Shown here piece after piece: positions 12,451 to 24,038 of a DNA stretch of 64,000 nucleotides. Position 1 is the first letter of the stretch. Every line of letters begins with the position of its first letter. The position numbers and the translations under genes are program-made. Source of the DNA: Gymnopus androsaceus JB14 (Eukaryota; Basidiomycota; Agaricomycetes; Agaricales; Omphalotaceae). The stretch is from the NCBI GenBank assembly GCA_009733575.1, contig ML769502.1, positions 1-64,000 on the forward strand, read 5' to 3'. The notes below the pieces were generated by a model. It saw only the letters and a list, made by a program, of their open reading frames with translations, ran no database searches and was not told the origin of the DNA.

Positions 12451-12980
12451 CTTGTTCCATGCTGGAGCACCGGGAAGGAGTGGGCTGCTATAGTTTGGAA
12501 CAATGAAACCGTATCAATCATAAGCAATGTTTAGAAGATGATCAACTTGATGATTACCACTTTCTAGAGAATTGGCAGAGTGAAGGCATCCTAAATCAGG
12601 CTGAGCAGACAGGTCTGGTCAGCTGATACTGTAAAGCATTTTCAAAAAATACCGATAAGTTGTCATAGGTGTTTTGCAAAGAACTACAATAACTTCCGGA
12701 GGTCCGGAAAAAAGCCCGGTCAGCTGCCAGAGTCCGGTGAGGCGCTTAGGGCGCTTATTTGGCACCCCTGGCACCCCCGGCACTGTCCCAAAATGATGGA
12801 ATACCATCAAATAGCATGATATCATGATTACAGCATTGCTTTTGAAAAAGATGATGATAGCAGTTTGTCAGGGCAATGCCCGCCCACTGGTATATATAGT
12901 GCGCTCACCGGCGCTTATTTTACCGCCCTCCAGCGCTTATTTCGCAAAAAAAAAAAAAAAAAAAGTCTTCAGAAAGCCTT
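12451..12980. other. Non-coding, with repeated GCGCTTATTT and poly-A
   Basis: The word ggcgcttattt or agcgcttattt occurs three times (about 12750, 12910 and 12933), followed by a run of 17 A at 12947-12963. This directly abuts the repeat copy at 12981. No coding content is supported. Confidence 0.5.
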
Positions 12981-13758
12981 ACACATGGGATTCAGAAAAA
13001 AATCCGTCAAGTGTATTTTTAATCTAAACTTTGGCATTTTTACACATGTATCATAACTTTCAAAAGAGTGGACAAAATATTATCTTTCTATTATATTGAA
13101 ACAAGAACTAAAATGTACAGTTTCAACTTAGATATTGAGCTGTATGAAATACCACCCAAAATATCATCTATCCTATCAGCCAAAAGACCAGTGGAAAAAT
13201 ATACTTTATGAAGATGTTTCAACTCAAGTGAAATACTATATATATGCCCAGCGGAAAGCAAAGCTGAAATGAGGACTATTAGAAAGATGGAAATCATTAT
13301 GGAAATACCAAGTTTCTACCAAAATTCCGGTTTCCAATGAGTAGAAATATTGCAGCTGCATCTGGCCAGTGATGCAGCTGCGTTTTAGCATCAGCGCCAT
13401 TGGCGGGCAAGCAATCTGCGTAATCATGCGTTCGTAGTTTTAGGTCATTCCGGACCATCGAACAGACTCTGTAAGTAACACAAATCTGGAAGGGAAATCA
13501 TTGTTAGTGCTTGCAAGCATCTGTCTTCTCATCTGACCACCTGCGGCAAGTGAGCGAAATAAAAATAGACAAAGAGAACAACTTACAATGACATACAAAT
13601 GCTGAACAAACGGGGTAGGTTGGTTGAGAGGATTGCCTAGAAAGATCAGAAACTCAAAGCATGGAAGCTCATAGTTTAAGGTCATTGCGGACCACTGAAA
13701 AACCACCGGTGACAGAGAAAGACAGCTCTTCCATTTCTATATACTATCACCAGTACAT
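12981..13758 (-). repeat. ~780-bp repeat, copy 1 (inverted relative to 44275-45060)
   Basis: The minus strand from 13758 to 12981 matches 44275-45060 on the plus strand almost base for base. The open stretch starting MISIFLIVLISALLSAG differs by a single residue between copies (H versus R). Within each copy the word ggtccg(c/g)aa(t/c)gacct appears twice, about 240 bp apart. This encodes VRNDLKL, which resembles the C-terminal exon of the WD40 gene at 25832-25877 (TVRNDVEL). The repeat is therefore probably derived from the 3' part of such a gene. Confidence 0.88.
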
Positions 13759-15100
13759 TGGCACGTTTGACTAGCTCAATAACATCACTACTAGGTAAGA
13801 ATTTCAAGAATGAGAAATTGTTCGAGATGTCCAAGTGAGCAGAGACTAGCAAAGCCAGAATGAGCAACCCATAGTGTGAACAACAACTGAAACTTACTGA
13901 GGCTCAATTCCCAATTCGCATCTGTTCACCATCTTCATCGCTCTCTGAATCTGAGTTTGCCTGCATGGTCAAAGCCTACTGCTCAAAGTTAGGTAGATCC
14001 ATCGGCGGAATCTCAAGCCCCTCTGGCAGGATCAGAGAGCTGTGAGAGGAAGCAATGTGTTATATCCATGCTATCATCACCGATCATTTCCGACACTTAC
14101 CGCCGATTTCCGATCATTTGCCATTGATCAATCAACCTTTTGATGTAACTACTGTTATATCCCTACAATCATCACCGCTTGTTGCCGACGTCCGACACTC
14201 GCTGCCAATCATTGACACTTGCCGCCGATTTCCGATCAATCGCCATTGATTGATTGACATATCAATCTGATAGCTGCCCTTTACCTTCGGAAACATCCCT
14301 ATCATGTTTGGACACACTTTCCGATACTTATTGTTTTATTCCTCTTATATTCTTTTGTCTTTCTTACTGAATTACTTTATTGTTATACTTACTGAATACA
14401 CTCCCGGATATATATTACTTATTGTTCTTTACATTTATCCGTTTATCTGAACTCACTAGTGTTTAAGTAGTATACCATGTATTGTAACTTTAGTTTGAAA
14501 ATCAACTTAGCTGATCAATCAATCAACATTGCGATCAATTTGCGATCGACTTGCGGCTGTGCGTTCGCTCCGCTCTGCCCTTCTTCCACTCCTTTCCTCT
14601 GGGACACATTACAGTGTGTTAAGGGTGTTGCTAATAGCTTTGCCAAGTCCCATTACTTCAAAGGTCCAACCCAGGTCATCGATCGATTGACATCGGTCGA
14701 TTCCCACGATCGATTTGCGATCGATTTCCCGCCGCTTCGATCTGGGCTGCATGGGCTTAACACAATGATGATAAAGAGAGGCAGGGAGTCCCTTCTTTAC
14801 TGTTCGGTTGCTCTTTTGTCAAGTCCTACAACAAAGAAATTTTGGACGCGGCCTGTTGTTCTTGCACAGACTACAATTGTGATCTTCAAGGATCATCTGG
14901 GATAAAATTTGTCATTGGTAGTAGGGAATTGTGACTATCAATCCTCCCTTGTTGTCGGACTCTTCCAATGACATCCCTTCATGGTCAAGGCTATCAAGAA
15001 CTTGTCGAGTTTGATGTAGCTTGGTGAGATCGATTTGGCTGGCCGACGGCGGTAGTGTGCTCTCCAGTAGACTCACGCCTAGCCTCCGAGCGAGCAAGTT
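13759..15100. other. Non-coding, GATCGAT-rich
   Basis: No gene is supported. Plus-strand 14050-14750 is unusually rich in cgatc, gatcaat and cgatcgat words and contains the direct repeat listed separately. The open frame 14477-14905 lies in this biased sequence and has no recognisable domain. Confidence 0.4.
14092..14258. repeat. Direct repeat of a ~44-bp gaca-cgccgatttcc-gatca unit
   Basis: 14092-14135 and 14214-14258 share gacactt(a/g)ccgccgattt, then ccgatca, then gccattgat and atca/gatt variants. The 78-bp spacer repeats the ccgacactcgctgccaatc theme again, so the segment looks like a degenerating tandem array. Confidence 0.7.
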
Positions 15101-18100
15101 TCTAGGTGATGGGCAAGAAGTCAGTCGTGTAGGTGCAACAGGTCAGAATGAATGAATGCTTACTGCATGTTTTCGAACTGCTGATTTGACAGCTTTCCTT
15201 GTGAAGCTCAGAGTACTGATCAGCTCGCTCTTTGGCCTCCTGACTAGTCTCGTGGTTATCATCCTTGCCAATGCAATGACCGTAACATGCCCAAGATGTC
15301 TGGGCTTCTTTGATAAAATCCGAGAAGAACACCTTCAAAGCTTCATTGTCAATATTGCCTTCCATCCTGTACAATCCTTTCCCCTCAGCAGTAAACATCA
15401 ACATGTTGGCAATGATGACTTTATTCCACCGCGATTTGTGATAGCCATTGCCAAAATGAAGGCGATATCGAGTCAGATTGGTGGGGCCCAGGTCCCTTCG
15501 CCCTTCTCGAATGCCTCAGCAATGGCATCGATCAATTGGGGAATACGAACGGAAGTCCGTGATATTTGTTTGTTTAGTCATTTCACGGAAGCGCGATCGT
15601 AAATAGTCCTAGGTCCATATGTCAAAATTGACAAGAAGCTACCGAACGGAGGCTTTGACTTACCCTCCACAGTTTTTCATCTTCTTTAGAAAGTTGGTCA
15701 AGAGCTGTTTTTTTGATTTCGCGTCTGTGAGCCAAACTGCCTGGTTTGGGAACTTGACTCCTTCGCTGGTGACTACGAGGCAGTAGCCGGAGATGATTGA
15801 GGTGTCACGGGTGGAGACTGAGATGCAAATGCCGCAGCAACTGCTGCGGCGACTGAGTCTCTAACAAGGGTAGCAAGATCGGGAGCATTCGGAGTGGCAT
15901 TCTGAGGGGGGGCTTGTGAGGAGGAGGAACCTTCACTCATGTTGACATCTTCATGCGGACAGTTCTGAGTAGCGTCCTGGAACGAAGCTTGTGAGGAGGG
16001 CTCTCCCTGAGGATGACTCTGTCCAGACGAACACTTCTCTGTTGCGCAAGTTGAAGATCTCAGCGTCACGTTCCTCCTGAGTGAAAATTAGCCCTTACAT
16101 AGGGTTTCAGTAGATGGCTAGAATATACCTTTTCTTTCTGAACCTGGTCGCGTTGGCGCTTCTACAGTTGCATTTAGATAAGTTAAAATCAGATATTGAT
16201 TGACATACCAGCTCCTCGAGTTGCTGCTCAAACCAAATTCTTTGTTGATCCAAGGCTTCTTGCTGCTTAGCTCTCATATAGCATCAGAACTGTTCAGATC
16301 TAGTCACTAGTCTTAGCAACTAGACATTATCAGAAATAAATTGACACTCAGTATCTAGTCATCTGATCTGTATCTTATCTGTATCTGAGCATCTAGATAA
16401 AGTCATCATTCAGATGCCAGATAGATAGGCAGTGACACATTTAAGAAATATACCATTTCTGCCTCGGCGTTGGCCTGAATAAAGCTTGTCAGCGCGAACC
16501 TGATCATAGACAGTGGGACTCACAGCTTCGGCCTGGGCCTTCTCTTGAGCGATCTGGAGAAAAATCAATACAAGACCACGGACGGGAGCAATGGAGGGAA
16601 TGGGACTCACTCGAGCTTGATTGGCGTTGGCTTGCTCCTGGAACGGGGTGAGTACAAGTTTAATCATGGAACAGAGATGAATGCAACTAACTTGAGCTTG
16701 TCGCTGTGCCTCTTTCTGGGCGGCTTCATTCTGCCTTTCGATTAAGCTCGTCCACTGTTTCTTGGCCGAGGCGTTTGAGCTTTTCTATCTCCTCCATGAG
16801 CATCTTGTTTGTCGCGATGGCTTCTCTATTTGCCTTCAGTTGCTACAACATTATCAGTCAACCACTATTGCAGACCGTGGCTGTTTACACGTACCCTATC
16901 ATACTCTTCCCGGCGGGGACCGGCCACCGCTCGCGCTTTGTCGGGTTGGTCATAGGATCTGGGAGCAGGAGCATGGCCCTCCGCCTCCTCAAGATCCTTA
17001 GGTCGTTTACGCAAATAGGGCGTGTACGTCGGTTGTTGTGGGGATGTTTCAGTTGGGCGCAGTAGGTTATTCAAGAAAGAAGTCATCGCTGAAGTTCGTG
17101 TAAAGTTTGTAAAGGAGCGTGTATCTGCGGGAACAAGGAGAGTGAGATGGGGCACCAGGCCTTGAGGACGATATGGAGAAAAATTTCCAAGGGTCCTGCT
17201 TAAAACCCTTTGGCCAGTCCGCTGCGCTAAGAAATTTCAATAGACAATTAGTGCTCCAGATTTGGTAGATTCAAAGGGAGTACTCACCACACTAAGGTGC
17301 TTTAGACAATCAATACTCACCGGATAATTGTTCTTCGGGAACGTGAACCGGATGAGCATGTGGAACTCATAATTGAGGAGCATCTAATTGTCTTTTGACA
17401 TGTCGGGCCTTTCTGTAGACAATTAATGAGTATTAGGCTATTAGCATAATTTGAATAGAATACTCACCGAATAATTGTTCATTCAGGAACATCAGTCTGA
17501 AAATGGAGACTGTATTCATGGCGTGATTTTGCGTTGAGGCGCGTCTTATTGTCTTTTGAGAGATAGACGCGTTAGACATACAAAACTGACGCATTTGATA
17601 GCGATCGTTATAATTATGAAGATAAGTAAAACTAGCAATCGATAGGCAGCCTTTTAACGGTTTATACAAGAAATAGTGATACACAATAGCGAGGATAACA
17701 TGTATGAGTATACGAATGAGAAGATATCTTGGTAATAATGAGTATGATAGCAAGCAATATCAGCGGATGACATACCAAGAGTCAAAAGTATCCTCGTAGA
17801 TCGATTTCGAGCATTTGGTGAGGTCGATCGCGGTCTCTTTAGTTCGTCCACCTACACCGCCAACAATAACATGACGTTTCTTCCAGCCCATGTAGAGAAT
17901 CTCATCAGGTTCCTCCTGCTCCGACCCGCCAGCGAGAGTTCCGCATGCATTGATGCCGGTGAACACCTCCTCTTCTTCTTGCTTTGTCAAATCTCCTTTC
18001 TCAGTCTTCTCCGTCGAACCAGTATTAGCTGTATGTCTGTTTGTTGGCTCAGCATCACCAGAGTCTTGGTCAAGAGAGTCTTGCTCGGAGGCGGTATCTC

Positions 18101-18205
18101 ATCATCAGAGTCTTGCTCGGAGGCGGTATCCTCATCATCAACTTCTTCGCTGGAGTCCGTCACTTTATATGTAGGTGGGCGACTGGGATAATCCGACAGA
18201 TACAT
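15101..18205 (-). pseudogene. Frameshifted coiled-coil gene, multi-exon
   Basis: Minus-strand gene starting at 18205 with an acidic N-terminus (MYLSDYPSRPPTYKV, then DSSEEVDDEDTASEQDS). It continues through 17990-17770 (FTGINACGTLAGG, ILYMGWKKRHVIVGGVGG), several short exons with gtgagt/gtatat donors between 17500 and 16100, and clear heptad segments (about 16840-16740 LMEEIEKLKRLGQETVDELN; about 16270-16205 QQEALDQQRIWFEQQLEEL). It ends in a Ser/Gln/Pro-rich part at 16069-15773. A one-base deletion in the second of two 32/33-bp repeats (18075-18139) breaks the first exon. Further frame changes are needed near 16735 and 16035. It is probably a mobile-family coiled-coil protein related in layout to the 57.8-kb gene. 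Function unknown and 3' end not resolved. Confidence 0.45.
18075..18139 (-). repeat. 32/33-bp coding tandem duplication with one-base difference
   Basis: 18075-18106 and 18107-18139 are the same unit (agagtcttgctcggaggcgg, then tat and tcatcatc). The left copy has tatctc where the right has tatcctc. On the minus strand the unit encodes DEDTASEQDS, and the missing base throws the downstream reading frame. Confidence 0.9.
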
Positions 18206-18699
18206 GCATAAGGTGATTGGGCGAGAGGACGGTTTACGTGGGGGGCGGGGGTTGTTTTGTGCGAGCCACTGTATACGTCAGTCAGTTAACAATCAAAGTC
18301 AACACAAGCAGAATTTACTTTGATTTGTATTTTAGAATAGAACTGGTTCAATAAATGATGATACAGCTGGAAGTTCGTTCAGTTAGCAGAGGAATTTCCA
18401 TCCAACGACCTCTCCAAAACATGTTGTTCTTTTGTCAACTTCAGCTCAGGTGGCCTTGGGCTACTCAGCTCACCGGGAATTTTGCATTTTGATTCTCAAC
18501 TGCGAGTTCGACTTACCTGTTGTTGACGAGCAAGGCGCAGGACCGTGTCAGGGATTTTAGAAAAAGACGCTAAGTGATTATGAGTCCGTAGCTACTCTAG
18601 CCAAGAACTGAGCGGTGAGCAGATGGTAGTTGAAGACGAAGCGACGAGAAGGTGTTCACGTGCACGCGGCACGTCTATAGCGGCTGACGGAGTTGGACT

Positions 18700-18751
18700 C
18701 CAGACCAAATAGGAATATCTTCTTATCTGAAGATATTCCTATTTGGTCTGG
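18700..18751. repeat. 52-bp perfect palindrome (23-bp arms, 6-nt loop)
   Basis: The arm ccagaccaaataggaatatc plus ttc is followed by loop ttatct and the exact reverse complement. It lies in the divergent gap between the coiled-coil gene (ATG at 18205, minus) and the Crinkler-like gene (ATG at 19117, plus). Its core (ccag-cca-a-gaatatctt) and about 80 bp of sequence to its left (gttgaag, gaagcg, gagaag, tgttc, gcacgcg) resemble the arm of the 247-bp palindrome at 25969-26215. Confidence 0.96.
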
Positions 18752-19116
18752 AAATAGAGCGCCCGTGGACCGATAGCTCCGAGTTTGTCTTGAGTTTGCC
18801 TTCTTGCCTCTTGCTTTTCAACCACCACCCCGTATCTTTGATATATTATTACACTCTAAGATACACATAGTGCGTACCAAATTCTCTCGCTCAATTACTG
18901 AGTTGGGTTCTTCATCTAGCTCCCGACTGCCATGTACAAGTACAAGATAAACCCTCCGCATGGTGTCTGGCGCCAGTTGACTAGGCTATATTCATCATCA
19001 CCTCCAAATACAAACTTCCTCTATTCCGACAGCCCAACGGCTCTTTCCGATTTTGTCGAGCGAGAATCCATCTCATCATCTCTCAGTGGTGGCATCGCTA
19101 AGCATCGGACTCGGAG

Positions 19117-21682
19117 ATGGCTCGGTTCAGGGATAGCAATTTCAATGTCTGGCGACACAAGGACTCCTACATTTTGCATCGTTCTGAATTAAAGGATACA
19201 AACGAGGGCTATTATCTTGGCTGGTTTGAACTCCCAGATACCGTGGACTTGCATGACCTTCAGACACAATTGATAGGCCTCCCTCTTGATTTTACACAAA
19301 TTCAGAAATTGCCTTATATCGATATCTACTCTTCCAGGATGCCCGGGGAACTCTCCTCATGGTACAACGACAACAAGTCCAAGGAGTTCAAAGTAGTTCA
19401 CAAGGGCGCATCTTACCGGATGACATTACACAGTCCTATATGCCCGATGTGTTATGGCATCCACAGAGAATGTCCTCTGAAAACTCTCAGGCCCACCGTC
19501 CCAATACCTCGCAAGCGTTCAACCTCGGACGACGACGGCGCTCCATTATCCAACAGCGGTCCATCTTCCGCCGCCAACTCATCTAAGCAGCGTCGTACAG
19601 CTGTCACTTACTTGCAACGGGACTCTTTGCTTGTGCGCGACGAACTTGTAAAAAGTGTTGTCGAACGCGTGGAGGAGGACCACTTCCTATTGGTGAGTTA
19701 TGATCTTACAAACGATGATTATCTCTGACGAGGAGCAGATTGAGTCACCGCCTTGCTCAGGGAAAAGCACACTATTGGGACACATTGCGGACTACATCCA
19801 CAAGCGATATCCAGACCATATCCTTCATTTAACCGCCACTTGGCCCGGAATGAAAAAGTATCCAGAGTCTAAGCAGGTGCCCTATATCCCCGATCGATGC
19901 ATCAATGACACTGTAGATGCAACCGACATGATTGCTGCGCGGAAGCGACTGGTAGAGTCTCTCGGGAAGCCGCCTCCTTCATGCACTGGCATGTGGATCT
20001 TGGTTGACGAAGCTCAGTTGACCTATGTAGACGCTATCCTCTGGAAAGCTCTCTATGGTGTGACAGCTCAAAGGAAGGTCTGGGTAATCGCTGCTGGTAG
20101 CTATGGTAGTCATACCGGCTCTTCAGCTCATTCTCCGCCATCGGACATCCTCCTGCGTCACCGTATGAATCTGTTTTCTGACGGGACGAATGCATGCTAT
20201 CTTGCTTTCACAAAGGACGATGCGGTGACTTATATGAAGCAGGTGATCGGCGATGATCGACAGGTGGAAGCATACAAGGGAATAATCCAGCACTGGGCCT
20301 CTCCATGGCTTGATCCACTGTCTCAACGAGAAGGCTGGGAACCGGGTTTCCATCCGGGAGTGGTTGCAGGAATGACTATGCTATTGTTTGACAAGGTGCA
20401 TTGTTGTCTCTCATCATATGACCTGCTCTAATTAATCTATCTTTGACAGCTCCGGAGGGACATCCCGTACAGCATAGATCAGTTGGTCCAAGACTTCAAA
20501 CTTGAATGCTTGGCAAAGGCCAAAAACCTCAACCCTATCGGGTTGGGACGGGCCATACCACGCCCTTCCGATCGTTCAAGATTCCCTCCTGCGGCAATGC
20601 TGCTGTTCACTTCTGTCATGCGCGGGCAGCATATAGAAGTCCGTGCTATTGACAAGGAAGCGGGGGCTATAATTGTGCAAAATTATATGCAGAAGGAACG
20701 TAACGAGGGTTACAACCGCCTTGTACGCACTCATCGATCTGCAGAGCTCATCGGTTCGCAGCTCAACTTGTTCCCTCGACATGTCCGCGAAGGGGTTCTT
20801 CCAATACCGCAGGATGACATTGATGGCTCTCCGGCTCACATCTTACGCTTTGTAGACACGGCAAAAATTGCCATGACCCCTCGCGAGCGTTTCCTAGAGG
20901 TGGATCATAGCGAGACATCACCAAAGCCATTCTCACTGCGTCAATGTTATTCTGCAAATGACCCACTTAATGACTATGAACAAGCGGCCCACGATGCACG
21001 CCGAATGGGCTGGCTTCTGCACGTTCCATCAACAATAGCAAATGGGATCAATTCATTGGTACTGCCTACACGGTGGCATGGGGATTATTTGGAGTACTTG
21101 CTTACTCCCAAGACAGTGTCTGCTGAAGCTCAGCGCATGTCCATCGACGAATTCTTGCACAAAGCAATTGCATGCTTTCGTTCAAGCATCTTGATGGCTT
21201 GTGTTGAGGCTCACAAGGGTTTGCATGAAAAAGTTGTCGATGCAGAGTTCATGCATGGTGCTGAACAGATCGCGCGAGACCCTTGCTTCATGTTGCCTCA
21301 GGTTCACACCGCAGACAAGACTGGCGTAGTTGACTTCGTTGTCCCAAGCAAGAACTGGTTAATAGAGCTGCTGACTGAAGGAAAAGATGTACCAGGTCAC
21401 ATTCGCCGGTTTGAGCCCAACGAGTCGTATGGGAGACAATGGCCTAATTGGGAGTGGCGAGTTGTAGATTTTCGCTACCAAACACAAGCAGAGAAAGAGC
21501 GTGGTAAGTCCTACCCTCATACCCTCAACAAACATTGGTTAACAAATTTCTTTTCAGACGACTGTGATAAATTCCGCACTGTTATCTTCACCCACAACGA
21601 GGAAACCGACGTCATGACCGCCCAGATTTACCAGAACGACAATCTGCGCTGCCCGGTGCACAGTACAACTCTGCACGCCTAG
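19117..21682 (+). CDS. Crinkler/RHS-type P-loop NTPase with REase-fold nuclease domain
   Basis: Four exons: 19117-19692, 19739-20395, 20450-21503 and 21558-21682 (803 aa), with introns of 46, 54 and 54 nt and consistent phases. The N-terminal ~190 residues are a divergent header with a Cys cluster (CPMCYGIHREC). Splicing the first intron completes a Walker A motif (PPCSGKSTLLGH, about residue 196), followed by Walker B WILVDEAQ (about residue 280). The C-terminal part carries VDFVVPSKNWLIELLTEGKD, then HIRRFEPNESYG and WRVVDF. This is the D...E-LL-G...RF pattern of the restriction-endonuclease-like domain in fungal and oomycete Crinkler (CRN) proteins, which are related to retrotransposon hot-spot proteins. 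Such proteins are proposed nuclear effectors or conflict proteins acting on DNA. The start is the first ATG after an in-frame stop at 19099; a spliced upstream exon (ATG 18932) is possible. The frame is fully open. Confidence 0.85.
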
Positions 21683-22220
21683 TCTTGTATTTCCGGCTTT
21701 CCTTCCCTGTCTTGTCTCTCATGTTCTGTCTCATGTACTTGTATCCTCGGACACTTATTCCATCTTGACTGCGGTATGGCTCAATTGTGTTTATTTATAC
21801 TTTGAACTTTTGTTGTAAGATACACGTATGACAGATCCAGCAACGGGGTGGTGATGTGACAAGTGCGACTCTGCCAAAATTATGTCCTCTTTTTGCTGGC
21901 CCATATCTTTCCAACAACATACCAGGCGGAAAATTCCTACTTACTAGTTTTGCAATGAAATGTATTCATTTATGACGCCTTTGACGCGGATTTCTGAGTC
22001 TGCATTTGATTTACATAGATTACACGTTGAAATTTGACGTGAATTTCTTTTGTGTAAGTTAAATTGGGAAAGTATACAGTAAACTATTCATAATCAATAA
22101 TGTCCAGGGCCTACAGCTGGATAAATGGCTGAAGTCCTCGGCCACGTTGTTGGAAATCAACAACGTAAGGTGCAAGTCTGCTCGAACATTTAGCTATGAC
22201 CACAATCTCGCAGGCTACAC
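21683..22220. other. Intergenic, no gene seen
   Basis: 3' flank of the Crinkler-like gene. AT-rich, no open frame of note, no repeat recognised. Confidence 0.5.
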
Positions 22221-22541
22221 TTACAATCTAGCGAGGTTTTGAGCCCGTCTTTTGTCCCCGACCCGGGAATGCACCACGTTTTGAGGATTTACTGTCCCTA
22301 CACGCATCACGACTATCTCTCCGTGAACCCCAAGTACTGGGTTGATGGATAAGCGTTTATGTCGCTGGAAAAATACTCGATATCGACTCCGACAATAAAC
22401 GACATCAATGTCATGGATGAAGGGCTGAACATGGGCCCATCCCTCGAAACCGTGCTCCACCATTGGAATTCGCTCTCCATCCCGACTGCGTGACGGGCGA
22501 GAAGAAGTAGTGGGGATAGAGATCGTACGTAGACCATTCAT
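22221..22541 (-). pseudogene. Small unrecognised gene, probably frameshifted
   Basis: Two overlapping minus-strand frames share this segment. The frame ending near 22313 has the more protein-like middle (VGVDIEYFSSDINAYPSTQY, LGFTER). The other continues in VVMRVGTVNPQNVVHSRVGD to a stop at 22221. They join if one unit of the gagaga run near 22316-22321 is removed or added. No domain recognised. It could alternatively be a single intact gene in the longer frame (106 codons). Confidence 0.35.
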
Positions 22542-22756
22542 CGTGCTGATTCTGAAACCGTTGATACCGAACGTGATTGACGCCTACCGCAAAGATGAGC
22601 TATACCAGACACGAGTAGGAAGAAAACTTACGTTCGGGATGGCCTGGCGAGTTCTTGGCATAGTGGTTGTCAAAGGAGTGTGAGATATGCAGCCAGCTGC
22701 GGGAGGCTAGACTTTCGTGAAGGGGTGGATTGGGTAGCACTCGGTTCGATACAAAC

Positions 22757-23056
22757 TCTTATATCTAGTAAATTTTGAGTCTAACAATAAAGGGGAAAAA
22801 AAACCACGCACTCGAGCATCAGATCACTTCAAACGACTCCGACTTCTCTACAGCTGAGCCGTCCGATACAATAGGAGAAGAATACAATAATCTTCATCCT
22901 TGAAATTTGACGCAAAGTCTTATATCTAGTAAATTTTGAGATGAGTCTAACAATAAAGGGAAAAGAAACCACGCACTCAAGCGTCGGATCACTTCAAACG
23001 ACTCCGACTTCTCTACAGGTGCGCAGGAGAAGAAAAATACAATAATCTTCATCCTT
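22757..23056. repeat. Tandem duplication, ~145-bp units
   Basis: 22757-22901 and 22918-23056 share tcttatatctagtaaatttt, gagtctaacaataaa, accacgcactc, cagatcacttcaaacgactc (ggatcacttc in copy 2), ttctctacag and aatacaataatcttcatcc. Copies differ by small indels (an atga insertion, a shortened middle), so the duplication is not very recent. No coding content. Confidence 0.88.
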
Positions 23057-23315
23057 CTTGATGGACCTAGCACGAAATAACAATTGAGACGCTAAGCCCC
23101 CAGGGTCATGGGGATTTCCACTCTCTAGTGATTTTGCACACATGGTCAGCTGCTATCTCTGGGACTCCTCGAACTGCACACCGTCCCTTACTTATCGATT
23201 AATTTTTCTCACATAAAACATAAATTTCCCAATGACTCCTTGCTTACAGTCTGATAACAGTAAGCGTAATAAATCCTATCGTTGTACGGCCTATCGATGT
23301 ATGGCCGATGTACCG

Positions 23316-24038
23316 CTACTTAGCCTGCTCCTTCCTCTCCCTTGCTGCACGTGCTTCAAACTTCATCCAATTATCCCGTTTGCTCTTGTGCTGCTCTTTG
23401 AGGAGAAGGTCTGCTCCCCAGTGTTGTTGATGTGGCTTGAAGTGCGGAAGCAAGGACTCAACCTTGAACTATCCATTAGAATATAATCTTTGATCTGAGC
23501 ATGACTTACGTGCTCTCTCGCCTGATTCAAATTGCTTGCTTGAAGCGTCTCCCAAAGAACTTTGTGATCCAAGCATGTGTCGACCGCTTGCCTGGCAATA
23601 CGCTGGAAATATGTCAAGTCAATATGAGAATAGACTGTTAATGAAGTTCCTTACACGATACTCTTTCAAAGCGGCCTGAGACCACCCAGCGGTTGCAATA
23701 GTGACTGCCCGCGGCCGAGGAATCATGATTACGCGTGACTGAGACAGGACACGATCCCCTTTGGCTGACGCTTGTTCCTCAACCGGTGTGAGGGGGGACT
23801 CTGGCTCATCAGATGAGCTGCCCGAGAGTATATTGATGGGTGGAATCTCGATTCGTATGGGTTGGATGTCGACACGAATGTAGGGTTTCGAAGGTAAGTT
23901 TTGGTGTATAAAGAGTGGACGCCTAACTCGGCGAGGGATAGAGGTGGCGTAAAGAGGGATTACTCGAGGTCGCGCAGCGATCCTAGAGGTAGTGAAAGTA
24001 GATATAGACCGAGACTGGGGAGTCGGTGAAGGAGTCAT
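23316..24038 (-). CDS. Small three-exon protein of unknown function
   Basis: Exons on the minus strand are 24038-23655, 23602-23510 and 23462-23316 (207 aa), all junctions phase 0 with GTAAGG and GTAAGT donors. The N-terminus is Ser/Thr/Arg/Pro-rich and probably disordered (ILSGSSSDEPESPLTPVEEQ). The C-terminal third is helical and charged (ARQAVDTCLDHKVLWETLQ, then SLLPHFKPHQQHWGADLLLK, ending EARAARERKEQAK). I recognise no domain. It is divergent from the WD40 gene with a 281-bp gap, so the two may share a promoter region. Open frames across both introns' flanks support it as a real gene. Confidence 0.6.

Noticed and set aside
12947..12963. Poly-A run as the tail of a non-LTR retrotransposon or processed gene
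   Set aside because: The run is on the plus strand next to a repeat whose other copy (45060) lacks any poly-A at the same border. No reverse transcriptase or target duplication is visible.
18932..19192. Upstream ATG and 86-codon frame as the start of the Crinkler-like gene
   Set aside because: It is out of frame with the gene, and an in-frame stop at 19099 precedes the ATG at 19117. No clear donor/acceptor pair joins them. It is kept only as a possibility in the gene entry.
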